A stretch of 64,000 bases of DNA from Sphingopyxis sp. PAMC25046 (GTDB lineage Bacteria; Pseudomonadota; Alphaproteobacteria; Sphingomonadales; Sphingomonadaceae): the NCBI RefSeq assembly GCF_004795895.1, contig NZ_CP039250.1:2542001-2606000 (forward strand), given 5' to 3'. The translations under genes were made by a program, and so were the position numbers. The notes below the pieces were generated by a model. That model was not told the DNA's origin, ran no database searches, and saw only the letters and a list, made by a program, of their open reading frames with translations. This document shows, piece after piece, positions 11,088 to 20,104 of the stretch (positions are counted from its first letter, which is position 1; the number at the start of each line of letters is the position of its first letter).

Positions 11088-11224
11088 TTGCCGGCCCCGT
11101 CCTGATTTCGCCAGCCGTTATGCGGGCCGGGCCGCTCCGACTTGCCCTTGGGGTTGAAGCCGCGCCATACGGCGTAACCCATCCCGGCCAGCAGCACGCT
11201 GGCGATCGCATGTACCGGGGTCAT
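11084..11224 (-). CDS. 46-residue micro-protein encoded between nuoG and nuoH
   Basis: This short reading frame is locked into the operon by ATGA overlaps at both ends: its ATG overlaps the nuoG stop and its TGA overlaps the nuoH start. A GGAGG ribosome site lies 7 bases before the ATG. The product has one hydrophobic segment at about residues 5-21 and then a basic, glycine- and proline-rich tail. I do not recognise a family. Overlap with both neighbours and a good ribosome site argue that it is translated; it could be a lineage-specific complex I accessory or assembly factor. Function is unknown. Confidence 0.72.
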   Translation of the reverse strand: MTPVHAIASVLLAGMGYAVWRGFNPKGKSERPGPHNGWRNQDGAGK

Positions 11225-13233
11225 TCCGCGGCCTCCGCAAAATCGACGCCATGGATCAGCTCTTCCGAGCAGCGCTGCATCGTCGGCGACGCGCGGCAGA
11301 TGGCGTTGGTGAGGTAGAAATCCTTGATCGGCGACGGGATCGCGCGCGCCTCGGGCTTCGCGGGCAGCTTCGGCACCGTCCAGCCGTAGTCGGCGAGGCC
11401 TTCGGTCCCGAGCGCAGGCACCGCCGCGACCATCGCCGCACGGCACTGGTCGAAGCTGTCGAAACCGACATTCACGCCAAGCGCATCGGCCAGCGCGCGG
11501 AAAATGCTCCAATCCTCGCGCGCGTCGCCCGGCGCGAACACCGCCTTCTCGCTACGCTGGACGCGGCCTTCGGTGTTGACCGTCGTGAAGTCCTTTTCGG
11601 TCCACGCGGCGGCGGGCAGGATGACGTCGGCGGCATGCGCGCCCTTGTCGCCATGATGGCCGACATAGACTTTGAATGTGTCGGGCAGCGCCGCGAAATC
11701 GACCTCGTCGGCGCCGAGAAAGAAGGCGAGCTTCGGTTTCGCCGCGATCACATCCTTGATCCCGCCGGGCAGGCCGTAGCCGAGCATCAGCGATCCCATG
11801 CGCGCGGCCGAGAAATGGACGACGTTGTAGCCGTTCCAGCCATCCTTGACCGCGTTCACCGACTTGGCGAGCGCAAGGCCCGCACCATGGACGCCGGGGA
11901 CCGACAGCGCGCCACCGCCGAAGATGAGCATCGGCCGCTCGGCGCCCTTCAGCGCGTCGGTCACATGCTTCGGCAGCTTGGTCACGAGCGAAGCGTCGTC
12001 ACCGAGCCATTCGGTCTTGTAGGTGAGGTCGGTTTCAGGGCCGATCGCAAAGACCTTCGCGCCCTTCTTCCACACCGCCTTGCGGACGCGCGTATTGATC
12101 AGCGGCGCTTCCCAGCGAAGGTTCGTGCCGACCAGCAGGATCACGTCGGCATTCTCAGCCTCGGCAATGCCGGTGTTGAAATTGACCGCCGACAGGCTGG
12201 TGACGTCATAGTCGAGCCCGGTCTGGCGCCCCTCGAGCAGGTTGCCGCCGAGCGCGGTCACCAGCGATTTCGCGGCGAACATCGTTTCGCAATCGGCAAG
12301 GTCGCCCGCGATCGCGGCGACCGACGACCCCGCGTTCACCGCCTTGATCGCTGCGAAGGCGTCGGCCCAGCTTGCGGGCTGGAGCGCGCCGTTGACGCGG
12401 ACATAGGGCTGATCGAGGCGGCGACGGGTCAGGCCGTCGACATGGTGGCGCGTCTTGTCGTTCGCCCATTCCTCGTTCACATCATCGTTGATGCGCGGCA
12501 GCACGCGCAGGACCTGCCGCCCGCGGCTGTCGATGCGGACATTGGTACCGACCGCGTCCATCATGTCGATGCCGAGCGTCTTGGTCAGCTCCCACGGTCG
12601 CGCCTCGAACGCATAGGGCTTGCTGGTCAGCGCGCCGACGGGGCAGAGGTCGACGACATTGCCGCTGAGTTCGCTCTGGATTGCATGCTCCAGATACGAC
12701 GTGATCTGCATATTCTCGCCGCGATAGATCGCGCCGATATCCTCAACGCCCGCGACTTCCTCCGCAAAGCGGACGCAGCGCGTGCACTGGATGCAGCGGG
12801 TCATCACCGTCTTGACGATCGGACCCATATATTTCTCGGTGACCGCGCGCTTGTTCTCGTCATAGCGCGTTGCGCCGCGGCCATAGGCGACCGACTGGTC
12901 CTGCAAGTCGCATTCGCCGCCCTGATCGCAGATCGGGCAGTCGAGCGGGTGGTTGATGAGCAGGAACTCCATCACCCCTTCGCGCGCCTTCTTCACCATC
13001 GGGCTGTCGGTCTTGATCACCTGCCCCTCGGCGGCCGGCAGCGCGCACGACGCCTGCGGCTTCGGCGGGCCCGGCGCAACCTCGACGAGGCACATGCGGC
13101 AATTGCCGGCGATCGACAGGCGCTCGTGATAGCAGAAGCGCGGGATTTCCTTCCCCGCCATCTCGCACGCCTGCAGAACGGTCGCGCCCTGCGGGACGTC
13201 GAGTTCTACGCCATCTACGGTAACTTTAGGCAT
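11221..13233 (-). CDS. nuoG: NADH-quinone oxidoreductase subunit G
   Basis: NuoG is the large iron-sulfur subunit of the peripheral arm. The N-terminus has the 2Fe-2S motif (CRMC preceded by two spaced cysteines), then CPICDQGGECDLQD and CIQCTRCVRF for 4Fe-4S clusters; the rest is a molybdopterin-oxidoreductase-like domain without cofactor. At 670 residues it has the shorter alphaproteobacterial/mitochondrial size rather than the roughly 900 of enterobacteria. The start is the ATG at 13233, sharing one base with the nuoF stop (TAATG); an extended frame upstream is an artefact inside nuoF. Confidence 0.96.
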   Translation of the reverse strand: MPKVTVDGVELDVPQGATVLQACEMAGKEIPRFCYHERLSIAGNCRMCLVEVAPGPPKPQASCALPAAEGQVIKTDSPMVKKAREGVMEFLLINHPLDCPICDQGGECDLQDQSVAYGRGATRYDENKRAVTEKYMGPIVKTVMTRCIQCTRCVRFAEEVAGVEDIGAIYRGENMQITSYLEHAIQSELSGNVVDLCPVGALTSKPYAFEARPWELTKTLGIDMMDAVGTNVRIDSRGRQVLRVLPRINDDVNEEWANDKTRHHVDGLTRRRLDQPYVRVNGALQPASWADAFAAIKAVNAGSSVAAIAGDLADCETMFAAKSLVTALGGNLLEGRQTGLDYDVTSLSAVNFNTGIAEAENADVILLVGTNLRWEAPLINTRVRKAVWKKGAKVFAIGPETDLTYKTEWLGDDASLVTKLPKHVTDALKGAERPMLIFGGGALSVPGVHGAGLALAKSVNAVKDGWNGYNVVHFSAARMGSLMLGYGLPGGIKDVIAAKPKLAFFLGADEVDFAALPDTFKVYVGHHGDKGAHAADVILPAAAWTEKDFTTVNTEGRVQRSEKAVFAPGDAREDWSIFRALADALGVNVGFDSFDQCRAAMVAAVPALGTEGLADYGWTVPKLPAKPEARAIPSPIKDFYLTNAICRASPTMQRCSEELIHGVDFAEAAE

Positions 13234-14522
13234 TATTCGGCTGCCTCCAGCGCGCCGCCATTCTCGCGGATGCGACGCTCGATTTCGGGGCGGAAATGCT
13301 TGATCAGGCCCTGGATCGGCCACGCGGCGGCGTCGCCCAATGCGCAGATCGTGTGGCCTTCGACCTGTTTGGTCACGTCGAACAAAGTGTCGATCTCGCT
13401 GATGTCGGCGTCGCCGGTGCGCAGCCGTTCCATCACGCGCCACATCCAGCCGGTGCCTTCGCGGCACGGCGTGCACTGGCCGCAGCTTTCATGCTTGTAG
13501 AAATAGCTGATGCGGCTGATCGCCTGAACGACGTCGGTCGACTTGTCCATTACGATCGCGGCGGCGGTTCCGAGGCCCGATCCGACGGCCTTCAGCCCGT
13601 CGAAGTCCATCGGCGCGTCCATGATTTCGGCCGCGGGAACGAGCGGAACCGACGATCCGCCGGGGATCACCGCAAGCAGATTGTCCCAGCCGCCGCGAAT
13701 GCCGCCGCAATGCTTGTCGATCAGTTCGCGGAAGGTGATACCCATCTCTTCCTCGACGACGCACGGGCGCTCGACATGGCCGCTGATCTGGAAGAGCTTG
13801 GTGCCCTTGTTATTCTCGCGCCCGAAACTCGCGAACCAGGTCGCACCGCGCCGCAGGATCGTCGGGACGACCGCGATGCTCTCGACATTGTTCACCGTCG
13901 TCGGGCAGCCATAGAGGCCCGCGCCCGCCGGGAACGGCGGTTTGAGGCGCGGCTGGCCCTTCTTGCCCTCGAGGCTTTCGATCATCGCGGTTTCTTCGCC
14001 GCAGATGTACGCGCCCGCGCCACGGTGGACGAAGACGTCGAAGTCGTAACCCGACTTCGCCGCATTCTTGCCGAGCAGGCCGGCGTCATACGCCTCCTGC
14101 ACCGCCGCGAAGAGCGTTTCGGCCTCGCGGATGAACTCGCCGCGAATATAGATGTATGCCGCACGCGCCCGCATCGCATAGCCCGCGATCAGCGCGCCTT
14201 CGATCAGCTTGTGCGGGTCGTGGCGGATGATTTCGCGGTCCTTGCACGAACCGGGTTCGGATTCGTCGGCGTTGATGACGAGGAAGCTCGGGCGGTCGGC
14301 GCGCGGCTCCTTCGGCATGAACGACCATTTGAGCCCTGTAGGGAAGCCCGCGCCGCCGCGGCCGCGCAGGCCCGATGCCTTGATCTCCTCGATGATCGCG
14401 TCCTGGCCGCGGCTCATCAGATCCTTGGTCTTGTCCCAATCGCCGCGCGCCTGCGCGGATTTCAGGTTCCACGGTTGGAAACCGTAGAGATTGGTAAAAA
14501 TGCGATCCTTGTCGGCGAGCAT
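13233..14522 (-). CDS. nuoF: NADH-quinone oxidoreductase subunit F
   Basis: This is the NADH-oxidising, FMN-binding subunit. The 429-residue protein shows the glycine-rich nucleotide motif [10 protein letters not shown], the FMN region around [13 protein letters not shown], and the N3 cluster ligands in [11 protein letters not shown] with the final cysteine in TICALGD. It begins 2 bases after the 33-codon micro-gene. Its ribosome site, GGGAAGGG, is made from the last codons of that micro-gene, so the two are probably coupled. Confidence 0.97.
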   Translation of the reverse strand: MLADKDRIFTNLYGFQPWNLKSAQARGDWDKTKDLMSRGQDAIIEEIKASGLRGRGGAGFPTGLKWSFMPKEPRADRPSFLVINADESEPGSCKDREIIRHDPHKLIEGALIAGYAMRARAAYIYIRGEFIREAETLFAAVQEAYDAGLLGKNAAKSGYDFDVFVHRGAGAYICGEETAMIESLEGKKGQPRLKPPFPAGAGLYGCPTTVNNVESIAVVPTILRRGATWFASFGRENNKGTKLFQISGHVERPCVVEEEMGITFRELIDKHCGGIRGGWDNLLAVIPGGSSVPLVPAAEIMDAPMDFDGLKAVGSGLGTAAAIVMDKSTDVVQAISRISYFYKHESCGQCTPCREGTGWMWRVMERLRTGDADISEIDTLFDVTKQVEGHTICALGDAAAWPIQGLIKHFRPEIERRIRENGGALEAAE

Positions 14523-14524
14523 GG

Positions 14525-14626
14525 TTACTCACCCTTCCCTTTGCCGCTCTGACGCGCGGCATATGTGGCAAAAAACACGACGGCGAGCCCCATGAAGGCG
14601 GCGCCCAATGCGATCCAGACCGCCAT
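14525..14626 (-). CDS. 33-residue single-helix micro-protein encoded between nuoE and nuoF
   Basis: This reading frame was too short for routine gene lists. The ATG at 14626 shares one base with the nuoE stop (TAATG), a GGAAGGA ribosome site lies just upstream, and the TAA is 2 bases before nuoF. The product is a predicted single transmembrane helix (about residues 3-22) with a basic, glycine/lysine-rich C-terminus. Those last codons also supply the nuoF ribosome site, so the frame could exist mainly to couple nuoF translation, or could make a real small subunit. I do not recognise a family. Confidence 0.65.
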   Translation of the reverse strand: MAVWIALGAAFMGLAVVFFATYAARQSGKGKGE

Positions 14627-15294
14627 TACCAATCCTTCCGATAGTCATGATTGGCCTTGACCATTTCCTTCAGCGTCGTCGGCCCGCCCTCGGGCTCGCT
14701 CGTATGACGTCCCGGCACCTGCGTGCCCGCCTTGGGCGTCTTGCCCGCGGCGAGGTCGTCGAGGATGCGCGTCATGCTGTCGTAATCGAGGTCTTCGTAA
14801 TTATCGTCGTTGATCTGGACCATCGGCGCGTTGGTGCAGGTACCCATGCACTCGACCTCGGTCAGCGTGAACAGCCCGTCGGGCGTGGTCTTGCCCTTGG
14901 TCATCCCGCGGTTCTTGCACGCGGCCATGACATCGTCCGACCCGCGCAGCAGGCACGGCGTCGTGCCGCAGACCTGGACATGATAGCGGCCGACCGGGAC
15001 GAGATTGTACATGGTGTAGAAGGTCGCGACCTCATAGGCGCGGATGAAGGGCATATCGAGCGCGGCCGCGACATATTCGATCACCGGCACGGGCAGCCAG
15101 CCCTGCGTCTGCGTCTCGGCGCCGACCTGGCGTTGCGCGAGGTCGAGCAAGGGCATCACCGCCGAACGCTGGCGCCCCGCCGGGTAGCGCGCGATGACCT
15201 GCTTCGCCTTCTCGGCATTTTCCGCCGTCCACGCAAAAGCGCCCCAGCGCGCGCGGACTTCGGCTTCATCTGGAATTTGCGGTGCGTCGGCCAT
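14626..15294 (-). CDS. nuoE: NADH-quinone oxidoreductase subunit E
   Basis: This thioredoxin-fold subunit holds the 2Fe-2S cluster N1a. The four ligands are visible in CGTTPC and, about 40 residues later, VECMGTC. The product is 222 residues, of which the last 50 or so are a hydrophilic extension ending in a charged tail. The gene joins nuoD upstream by a one-base TAATG overlap and the 33-codon micro-gene downstream in the same way. Confidence 0.96.
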   Translation of the reverse strand: MADAPQIPDEAEVRARWGAFAWTAENAEKAKQVIARYPAGRQRSAVMPLLDLAQRQVGAETQTQGWLPVPVIEYVAAALDMPFIRAYEVATFYTMYNLVPVGRYHVQVCGTTPCLLRGSDDVMAACKNRGMTKGKTTPDGLFTLTEVECMGTCTNAPMVQINDDNYEDLDYDSMTRILDDLAAGKTPKAGTQVPGRHTSEPEGGPTTLKEMVKANHDYRKDW

Positions 15295-16550
15295 TAGCGG
15301 TCACACTCTCCGAAAACGACGTCAATGGCGCCGATAATTGCAGTTGTGTCGGCGAGCATGTGGCCCTTCGACATCATGTCCATCGCCTGCAGGTGCGAAA
15401 ACGCCGTCGGACGGATCTTGCAGCGGTACGGCTTGTTGGTGCCGTCGCTGACCAGATACACGCCGAATTCGCCCTTGGGGCTTTCGGTCGCGACATAAAC
15501 TTCGCCCGCCGGGACGTGGAAACCCTCGGTATAGAGCTTGAAGTGATGGATCAGCGATTCCATCGACTGCTTCATCTCGCCGCGCTTCGGCGGCACGACC
15601 TTGCGGTCGAGGCTCGCGATCGGGCCGGTGGGCATGTCGCGCAGGCACTGCTTGATGATCTTCGCCGACTGATAGACTTCCTGCACGCGGACCATGAAAC
15701 GGTCGTAGCAGTCGCCGCGCGTGCCGACGGGAATGTCGAATTCCATCGCGGCATAGGCGTCATAGGGCTGCGACTTGCGCAGATCCCAAGCGATGCCGCT
15801 GCCGCGGATCATCGGGCCCGAGAAGCCCCACGCCAGCGCGTCTTCCTTCGACACCGTCGCGATGTCGACGTTGCGCTGCTTGAAGATGCGGTTGTCGATC
15901 ACCAGGCTCATCGCGTCGCCGAAGAGCTTCGGCAGGCGCTTTTCGACCCATTCGCCGATGTCGTAGAGCAGACGTTCGGGCACATCCTGATGGACGCCGC
16001 CCGGACGGAAATAGGCCGAGTGCATCCGCGCACCCGAAGCGCGCTCGAAGAAGTTCAGGCAATCCTCGCGCAGCTCGAACACCCACAGGTTCGGCGTCAT
16101 CGCACCGACGTCCATGACGTGCGACCCGATGTTGAGCATGTGATTGCAGATGCGCGTCAGCTCGGCGAACAGCACGCGCAGATACTGCGCCCGCGCCGGG
16201 ACTTCGAGGTCGAGCAATTTCTCGATCGCGAGGACATAGCTGTGCTCCATGCCAAGCGGCGAACAATAGTCGAGCCGGTCGAAATAGGGCAAAGCCTGCA
16301 GATAGGTCTTATATTCGATCAGCTTTTCGGTGCCGCGATGGAGCAATCCGACGTGCGGATCGACGCGCTCGATGATCTCGCCGTCCAGCTCCATCACCAT
16401 GCGGAGAACCCCGTGCGCCGCGGGGTGCTGCGGGCCGAAGTTGATCGTGTAGTTGGTGACGGCCTGATCGCCCGCGGTATCGGCGGTATCGACCGGATAG
16501 CCTTCGAACATGTCGCTGCCGTGGTGCTTGACCTGAGGAGAGTCGGTCAT
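15294..16550 (-). CDS. nuoD: NADH-quinone oxidoreductase subunit D
   Basis: This 49-kDa-type subunit forms the quinone-binding pocket with NuoB. The 418-residue product carries the [10 protein letters not shown] motif near the N-terminus with quinone-site histidines, and HRGTEKL. The ATG overlaps the nuoC stop (ATGA). Its ribosome site is a near-perfect GGAGGTGA embedded in the last three codons of nuoC. nuoC and nuoD are separate genes here, not fused as in enterobacteria. Confidence 0.97.
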   Translation of the reverse strand: MTDSPQVKHHGSDMFEGYPVDTADTAGDQAVTNYTINFGPQHPAAHGVLRMVMELDGEIIERVDPHVGLLHRGTEKLIEYKTYLQALPYFDRLDYCSPLGMEHSYVLAIEKLLDLEVPARAQYLRVLFAELTRICNHMLNIGSHVMDVGAMTPNLWVFELREDCLNFFERASGARMHSAYFRPGGVHQDVPERLLYDIGEWVEKRLPKLFGDAMSLVIDNRIFKQRNVDIATVSKEDALAWGFSGPMIRGSGIAWDLRKSQPYDAYAAMEFDIPVGTRGDCYDRFMVRVQEVYQSAKIIKQCLRDMPTGPIASLDRKVVPPKRGEMKQSMESLIHHFKLYTEGFHVPAGEVYVATESPKGEFGVYLVSDGTNKPYRCKIRPTAFSHLQAMDMMSKGHMLADTTAIIGAIDVVFGECDR

Positions 16551-17446
16551 GCGTCACCTCCTGTTTTGGGCTTGCGCGGCGCGCGCGGCTTGGCGGGCGC
16601 CTTTTCGGCTTTCTCGGTCGCGGGCGTCTTGGCCTTTGCGGCTTTGGTCGCCTTTGCGCCGTCGCGGCTCGTCTTCGCGGCCTTGACGTTGGTCTTCGCG
16701 CCCGCGCCGGTCTGCGCCGTGTTTTCGGTCGTTTTCGGAGTCGGCGGCGGCGAAGCCTTCGCCTTTTCGTCGGCCGCCTTGACCTCTTTCGCGGTCATCG
16801 GCGTCGGCGCGCCCTTGCCCGGGCCTTCGCCCGTCCCGCCGGCCTTTTCATCGCCCGGCAACACATAGTCGGCGCCTTCCCACGGGGACAGGAAGTCGAA
16901 ATTGCGGAAGTCCTGCGCCAGCCGCACGGGTTCGTACACGACGCGCTTGTCCTCTTCGGAATAGCGCAGCTCGGTATAGCCGGTCAGCGGAAAGTCCTTG
17001 CGCTGCGGATGCCCCTGGAAACCATAGTCGGTCAGGATGCGGCGCAGGTCGGGGTTGCCGCTGAACAGCACGCCATACATGTCGAACACTTCGCGCTCGA
17101 GCCAACCGGCGTTCGGCCAGACGGGAACGATCGTCGGCACCGGCGTCGCCTCGTCGGTCGACACCCGCACACGCAGGCGATGGTTCTTCGTCACGCTGAG
17201 CAAGTGATAGACGACCTCGAAGCGCTCGGGCCGATCAGGATAGTCGACCCCGGCGATTTCCATCAGCTGCTGATATTCGAGATTGTCGCGCAGCGCGACC
17301 ATCACCCCGGCGACGGCTTCGCGCGTCACCGTGATGCTGTCTTCATCGACGGTGAACACATGCGCGACGAGGTCGGTGCCGAGCACCGTCTTCAGCGAAG
17401 CCGCGAGCGAAGGCTGCGGCGCGACGAGAGGAGCGGGATGGGCCAT
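16547..17446 (-). CDS. nuoC: NADH-quinone oxidoreductase subunit C with long basic C-terminal tail
   Basis: The first 198 residues are a normal NuoC/30-kDa subunit, with the conserved [10 protein letters not shown] and the RRILTDYGF...HPQRKDFPL regions. A further 101 residues form a low-complexity tail of lysine, alanine, proline, threonine and glycine with about 19 lysines and no aromatic residue or cysteine. NuoC proteins of many bacteria stop near residue 200. The start is the ATG at 17446 overlapping the nuoB stop (TGATG). The tail is in frame and codes the nuoD ribosome site at its end, so it is not a frameshift artefact. Confidence 0.95.
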   Translation of the reverse strand: MAHPAPLVAPQPSLAASLKTVLGTDLVAHVFTVDEDSITVTREAVAGVMVALRDNLEYQQLMEIAGVDYPDRPERFEVVYHLLSVTKNHRLRVRVSTDEATPVPTIVPVWPNAGWLEREVFDMYGVLFSGNPDLRRILTDYGFQGHPQRKDFPLTGYTELRYSEEDKRVVYEPVRLAQDFRNFDFLSPWEGADYVLPGDEKAGGTGEGPGKGAPTPMTAKEVKAADEKAKASPPPTPKTTENTAQTGAGAKTNVKAAKTSRDGAKATKAAKAKTPATEKAEKAPAKPRAPRKPKTGGDA

Positions 17447-18000
17447 CAGCGTTCGATCGTTCCGACGCGGCGGATCTTCCGCTGCAACTGCATCACGCCA
17501 TAGAGCAAGGCTTCGGCGGTCGGCGGGCACCCGGGAACGTAAATGTCCACCGGCACGATCCGGTCGCAACCGCGCACCACCGAATAGCTATAGTGATAAT
17601 AGCCGCCGCCATTGGCGCAGCTGCCCATCGAGATCACATATTTGGGGTTCGACATCTGGTCGTACACCCGGCGCAGTGCGGGCGCCATCTTGTTGCAGAG
17701 CGTTCCCGCAACGATCATCACGTCCGACTGGCGCGGGCTCGCGCGCGGCGCCGCGCCGAAGCGTTCCATGTCGTAACGCGGCATGTTGACGTGGATCATC
17801 TCGACCGCGCAGCACGCAAGCCCGAAGGTCATCCACCAGAGCGATCCGGTACGCGCCCAGTTGAACAGGTCCTCGGTCGAGGTAACGAGAAAGCCCTTGT
17901 CGCCCACCTCTGAATTGAGGTCGTCGAAGAAACCCTGATCGGGGTTCGTACCGGGGGCAACCGGCATCTGGCCGGGCATGATGATGCTTGAAGTGCTCAT
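17446..18000 (-). CDS. nuoB: NADH-quinone oxidoreductase subunit B
   Basis: NuoB binds the terminal 4Fe-4S cluster N2. Ligands are visible in LACCAVEM, in SMGSCANGG and in [12 protein letters not shown]. The product is 184 residues with a hydrophilic N-terminal extension. The ATG at 18000 overlaps the nuoA stop as ATGA; the longer upstream reading frame lies inside nuoA and is rejected. Confidence 0.97.
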   Translation of the reverse strand: MSTSSIIMPGQMPVAPGTNPDQGFFDDLNSEVGDKGFLVTSTEDLFNWARTGSLWWMTFGLACCAVEMIHVNMPRYDMERFGAAPRASPRQSDVMIVAGTLCNKMAPALRRVYDQMSNPKYVISMGSCANGGGYYHYSYSVVRGCDRIVPVDIYVPGCPPTAEALLYGVMQLQRKIRRVGTIER

Positions 18001-18371
18001 TCCCAATCCAACGCGCCTTTTTTCCACGCGTACACAAGGCCGAGGGTCAGTTCGGCGAGGAAAACCATCATCGTCGTCCAACCGGCCCAGCCGATTTCCT
18101 CGAGGCTCACCGCCCAGGGAAAGAGGAAGGCGGCTTCGAGGTCGAAGATGATAAAAAGGATGGCGACGAGGTAGAAACGCACGTCGAACTGGCTGCGCGC
18201 ATCTTCAAAAGCGGGAAAACCGCATTCATATTCGGTCAGCTTCGCCGGATCGGGTTTGTGCGCCCCGGTCAACCGCGCAACGCCCATCGGAAGGAACACG
18301 AAGGCGGAGGACAGGCCGAGGGCGATGACCAGAAAGATCAGAATCGGCAAATATTGCGTCAGATCGACCAT
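17997..18371 (-). CDS. nuoA: NADH-quinone oxidoreductase subunit A
   Basis: This first gene of the complex I operon codes for a 124-residue membrane subunit (ND3 equivalent) with three helices. The conserved loop with the cysteine in the [16 protein letters not shown] segment is present. A promoter candidate lies about 55 bases upstream. The gene is divergent from the YbjN-like gene at 18595, so the 18372-18594 interval should hold both promoters. Confidence 0.97.
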   Translation of the reverse strand: MVDLTQYLPILIFLVIALGLSSAFVFLPMGVARLTGAHKPDPAKLTEYECGFPAFEDARSQFDVRFYLVAILFIIFDLEAAFLFPWAVSLEEIGWAGWTTMMVFLAELTLGLVYAWKKGALDWE

Positions 18372-18424
18372 GGGAGCTCGCAGTTCTGTTGTTTTGGGGT
18401 GTCGCGCACCCGTTTATGGGGGGC

Positions 18425-18453
18425 GCTTTAGGCCACGAAGCCGCGTGTCGCAA
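18425..18453 (-). promoter_or_regulatory. Candidate promoter of the nuo operon
   Basis: Reading the minus strand, TTGCGA (-35-like, 18448-18453) is followed after 17 bases by TAAAGC (-10-like, 18425-18430). This would give a leader of roughly 45-50 bases before the nuoA ATG. It is a consensus-style match only; the region is GC-rich and other starts are possible. Confidence 0.35.
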
Positions 18454-18594
18454 GCACCGCGGGCAGGATTTTCGTTTCGCGTGTGACCAAAAGCATAATG
18501 CGCGCTGGCGAGCGGCCCTATCGCTGTGATACGCCGTCGAAAAAGGGTTGCTGCGCCGCTTTTTAGAGACGCAGGATCGACAAAGGGAGCTTTC

Positions 18595-19077
18595 ATGGGA
18601 CCAATCACCGCTCGCGCCGCCACTGCCTTCGCATCGCTCGCGCTTTTACTGACGACTCCGGCGCATGCCGAACTGGTGAACGCGGCGAATCCGGAGACGA
18701 TCAAGGCCATCGTCGAGTCGCAGGGCTGGCCCGCGACGATCGTCGCCAAGGAGGGCGACGACCCTTATATCGAGAGCAATCGGGGCGGCCTCAAATTCCT
18801 CGTCCTCTTCATGAACTGCGACGCGGGCGAGCGGTGCAAGACGCTGCAATATTATATGGGTTTCAGCGACGCGAAGGACGTCACGCTCGACCGGCTCAAC
18901 CAGTGGAACAAGGAAAAGCGCTTCGCGCGCGCCTATAAGGACGACGCGGGCGATCCGGTGCTCGAAATGGACGTCGACCTCGATTTCCAGGGCATCCCGC
19001 GCGAGAATGTCGGCGAAACCTTCAACACCTGGGCATCGCTGATGGACAGTTTTCGGGCGTATGTTTTCGAGAAATAG
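18595..19077 (+). CDS. Exported YbjN-domain protein
   Basis: The 160-residue product has an N-terminal signal peptide ending near AHAE (about residue 23) and then a compact domain resembling the YbjN family, a type III secretion chaperone-like fold; the segment beginning DRLNQWNKEKRFARAY is typical. The start is the ATG at 18595, preceded by GGGAG at about 7 bases; an upstream ATG at 18526 would add a basic stretch before the signal peptide. Its role in the periplasm is unknown. Confidence 0.8.
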   Translation: MGPITARAATAFASLALLLTTPAHAELVNAANPETIKAIVESQGWPATIVAKEGDDPYIESNRGGLKFLVLFMNCDAGERCKTLQYYMGFSDAKDVTLDRLNQWNKEKRFARAYKDDAGDPVLEMDVDLDFQGIPRENVGETFNTWASLMDSFRAYVFEK

Positions 19078-19090
19078 TTTGAACCATCGT

Positions 19091-19169
19091 TCGTCACCCC
19101 GGACTTGATCCGGGATCCCGCTCTTTCAACGTTTAGAGGCGGAATGCCGGATCAAGTCCGGCATGACGA
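19091..19169. repeat. Paired-arm palindromic repeat, family A, copy 1
   Basis: Two inverted arms share the core CCGGACTTGATCCGG and are separated by about 16 unrelated bases. A near-identical pair occurs at 41229-41306. Inside each arm the core folds on itself, and the base pairs flanking it differ between arms in a compensated way. It lies between two converging genes (the YbjN-like gene and the inositol monophosphatase gene) and could terminate transcription from both sides. Confidence 0.8.
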
Positions 19170-19187
19170 TGAAGAAACGGTGCGCGG

Positions 19188-20006
19188 TCACGCGTTGCGC
19201 AGCGCGCCCGCGACCAGCTTCTGCAGCTTGGAATGTACCGCGGCGCTGCCGGCGATGAACTCGCTGCGGTCGATCGCACGGTCGCCGCCGCGGAAATCGC
19301 TGACGAAGCCGCCCGCTTCGCGCACGAGCAGCATGCCCGCCGCGACGTCCCAGACCTGCAGGTCGCTTTCCCAGAAACCGTCGTAGCGGCCCGCCGCGAC
19401 CCATGCGAGGTCGAGGCTGGCGGCGCCGAAGCGGCGGATGCCGGCGACTTCGGGCGCGACGGCACCGAAAATGCGGCTCCACTGCGCCATATTGCCGTGA
19501 CCCATGTAAGGGATGCCGGTCGCGATCAGGCATTCGTTGAGGTGGCGGCGCGACGCGACGCGAAGGCGCCGATCATGCAGCCACGCGCCGCGGCCGCGCT
19601 CGGCCCAATAGCTTTCGTCGGTGACGGGCTGATAGACGAGCGCCGCCGTCACCTCACCCCAGCCGCCGCCGGGCTTGGGCTCCTGCACCGCGATCGAAAT
19701 CGCGAAATGCGGGATCGCGTGGAGGAAGTTCGAGGTGCCGTCGAGCGGGTCGATGATGAAACGCGGCTTGCCGGGATCGCCCTCGATCTCGCCCGCCTCT
19801 TCCATCTTGAAGCCCCAGCCCGGACGCGCGTGGGTCAGCTCGTCATAGAGCGTACGCTCGGCCGCCTGATCGGCCTTCGATACGAAGTCCGCCGGCCCCT
19901 TTTGCGAGACCTGCAGATGCTCGATCTCGCCGAAGTCGCGGCGCAGTTTCGTGCCGGCCTTGCGCGCGGCGCGTTCCATGACGGTGATGATGCCGGATAC
20001 GGCCAT
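19188..20006 (-). CDS. Inositol monophosphatase family protein
   Basis: The 272-residue Mg-dependent phosphatase probably dephosphorylates inositol phosphate or related sugar phosphates. The family signatures IDPLDGTSNF (metal and substrate aspartates) and WDVAAGMLLVREAGG are present. The start is the ATG at 20006, just before a family B repeat; longer frames run through that repeat and into efp and are not credible. It may be transcribed with efp upstream. SuhB-like and other substrates cannot be told apart from sequence alone. Confidence 0.9.
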   Translation of the reverse strand: MAVSGIITVMERAARKAGTKLRRDFGEIEHLQVSQKGPADFVSKADQAAERTLYDELTHARPGWGFKMEEAGEIEGDPGKPRFIIDPLDGTSNFLHAIPHFAISIAVQEPKPGGGWGEVTAALVYQPVTDESYWAERGRGAWLHDRRLRVASRRHLNECLIATGIPYMGHGNMAQWSRIFGAVAPEVAGIRRFGAASLDLAWVAAGRYDGFWESDLQVWDVAAGMLLVREAGGFVSDFRGGDRAIDRSEFIAGSAAVHSKLQKLVAGALRNA

Positions 20007-20022
20007 TGTTCGATCTCCAACG

Positions 20023-20100
20023 CGTCGCCCCCGCGAAGGCGGGGGCCGCAAGCAACCTTGCGCTACGCCGATAGCGGCCCCCGCCTTCGCGAGGGCGACG
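20023..20100. repeat. Paired-arm palindromic repeat, family B, copy 2
   Basis: Two inverted arms with core CCCCGCGAAGGCGGGG are separated by about 28 bases. It matches the element at 31-117 in arm sequence but not in spacer. It lies in the short interval between the efp stop and the inositol monophosphatase start. That gene is therefore flanked by a family A element on one side and a family B element on the other. Confidence 0.8.
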
Positions 20101-20104
20101 TTAT

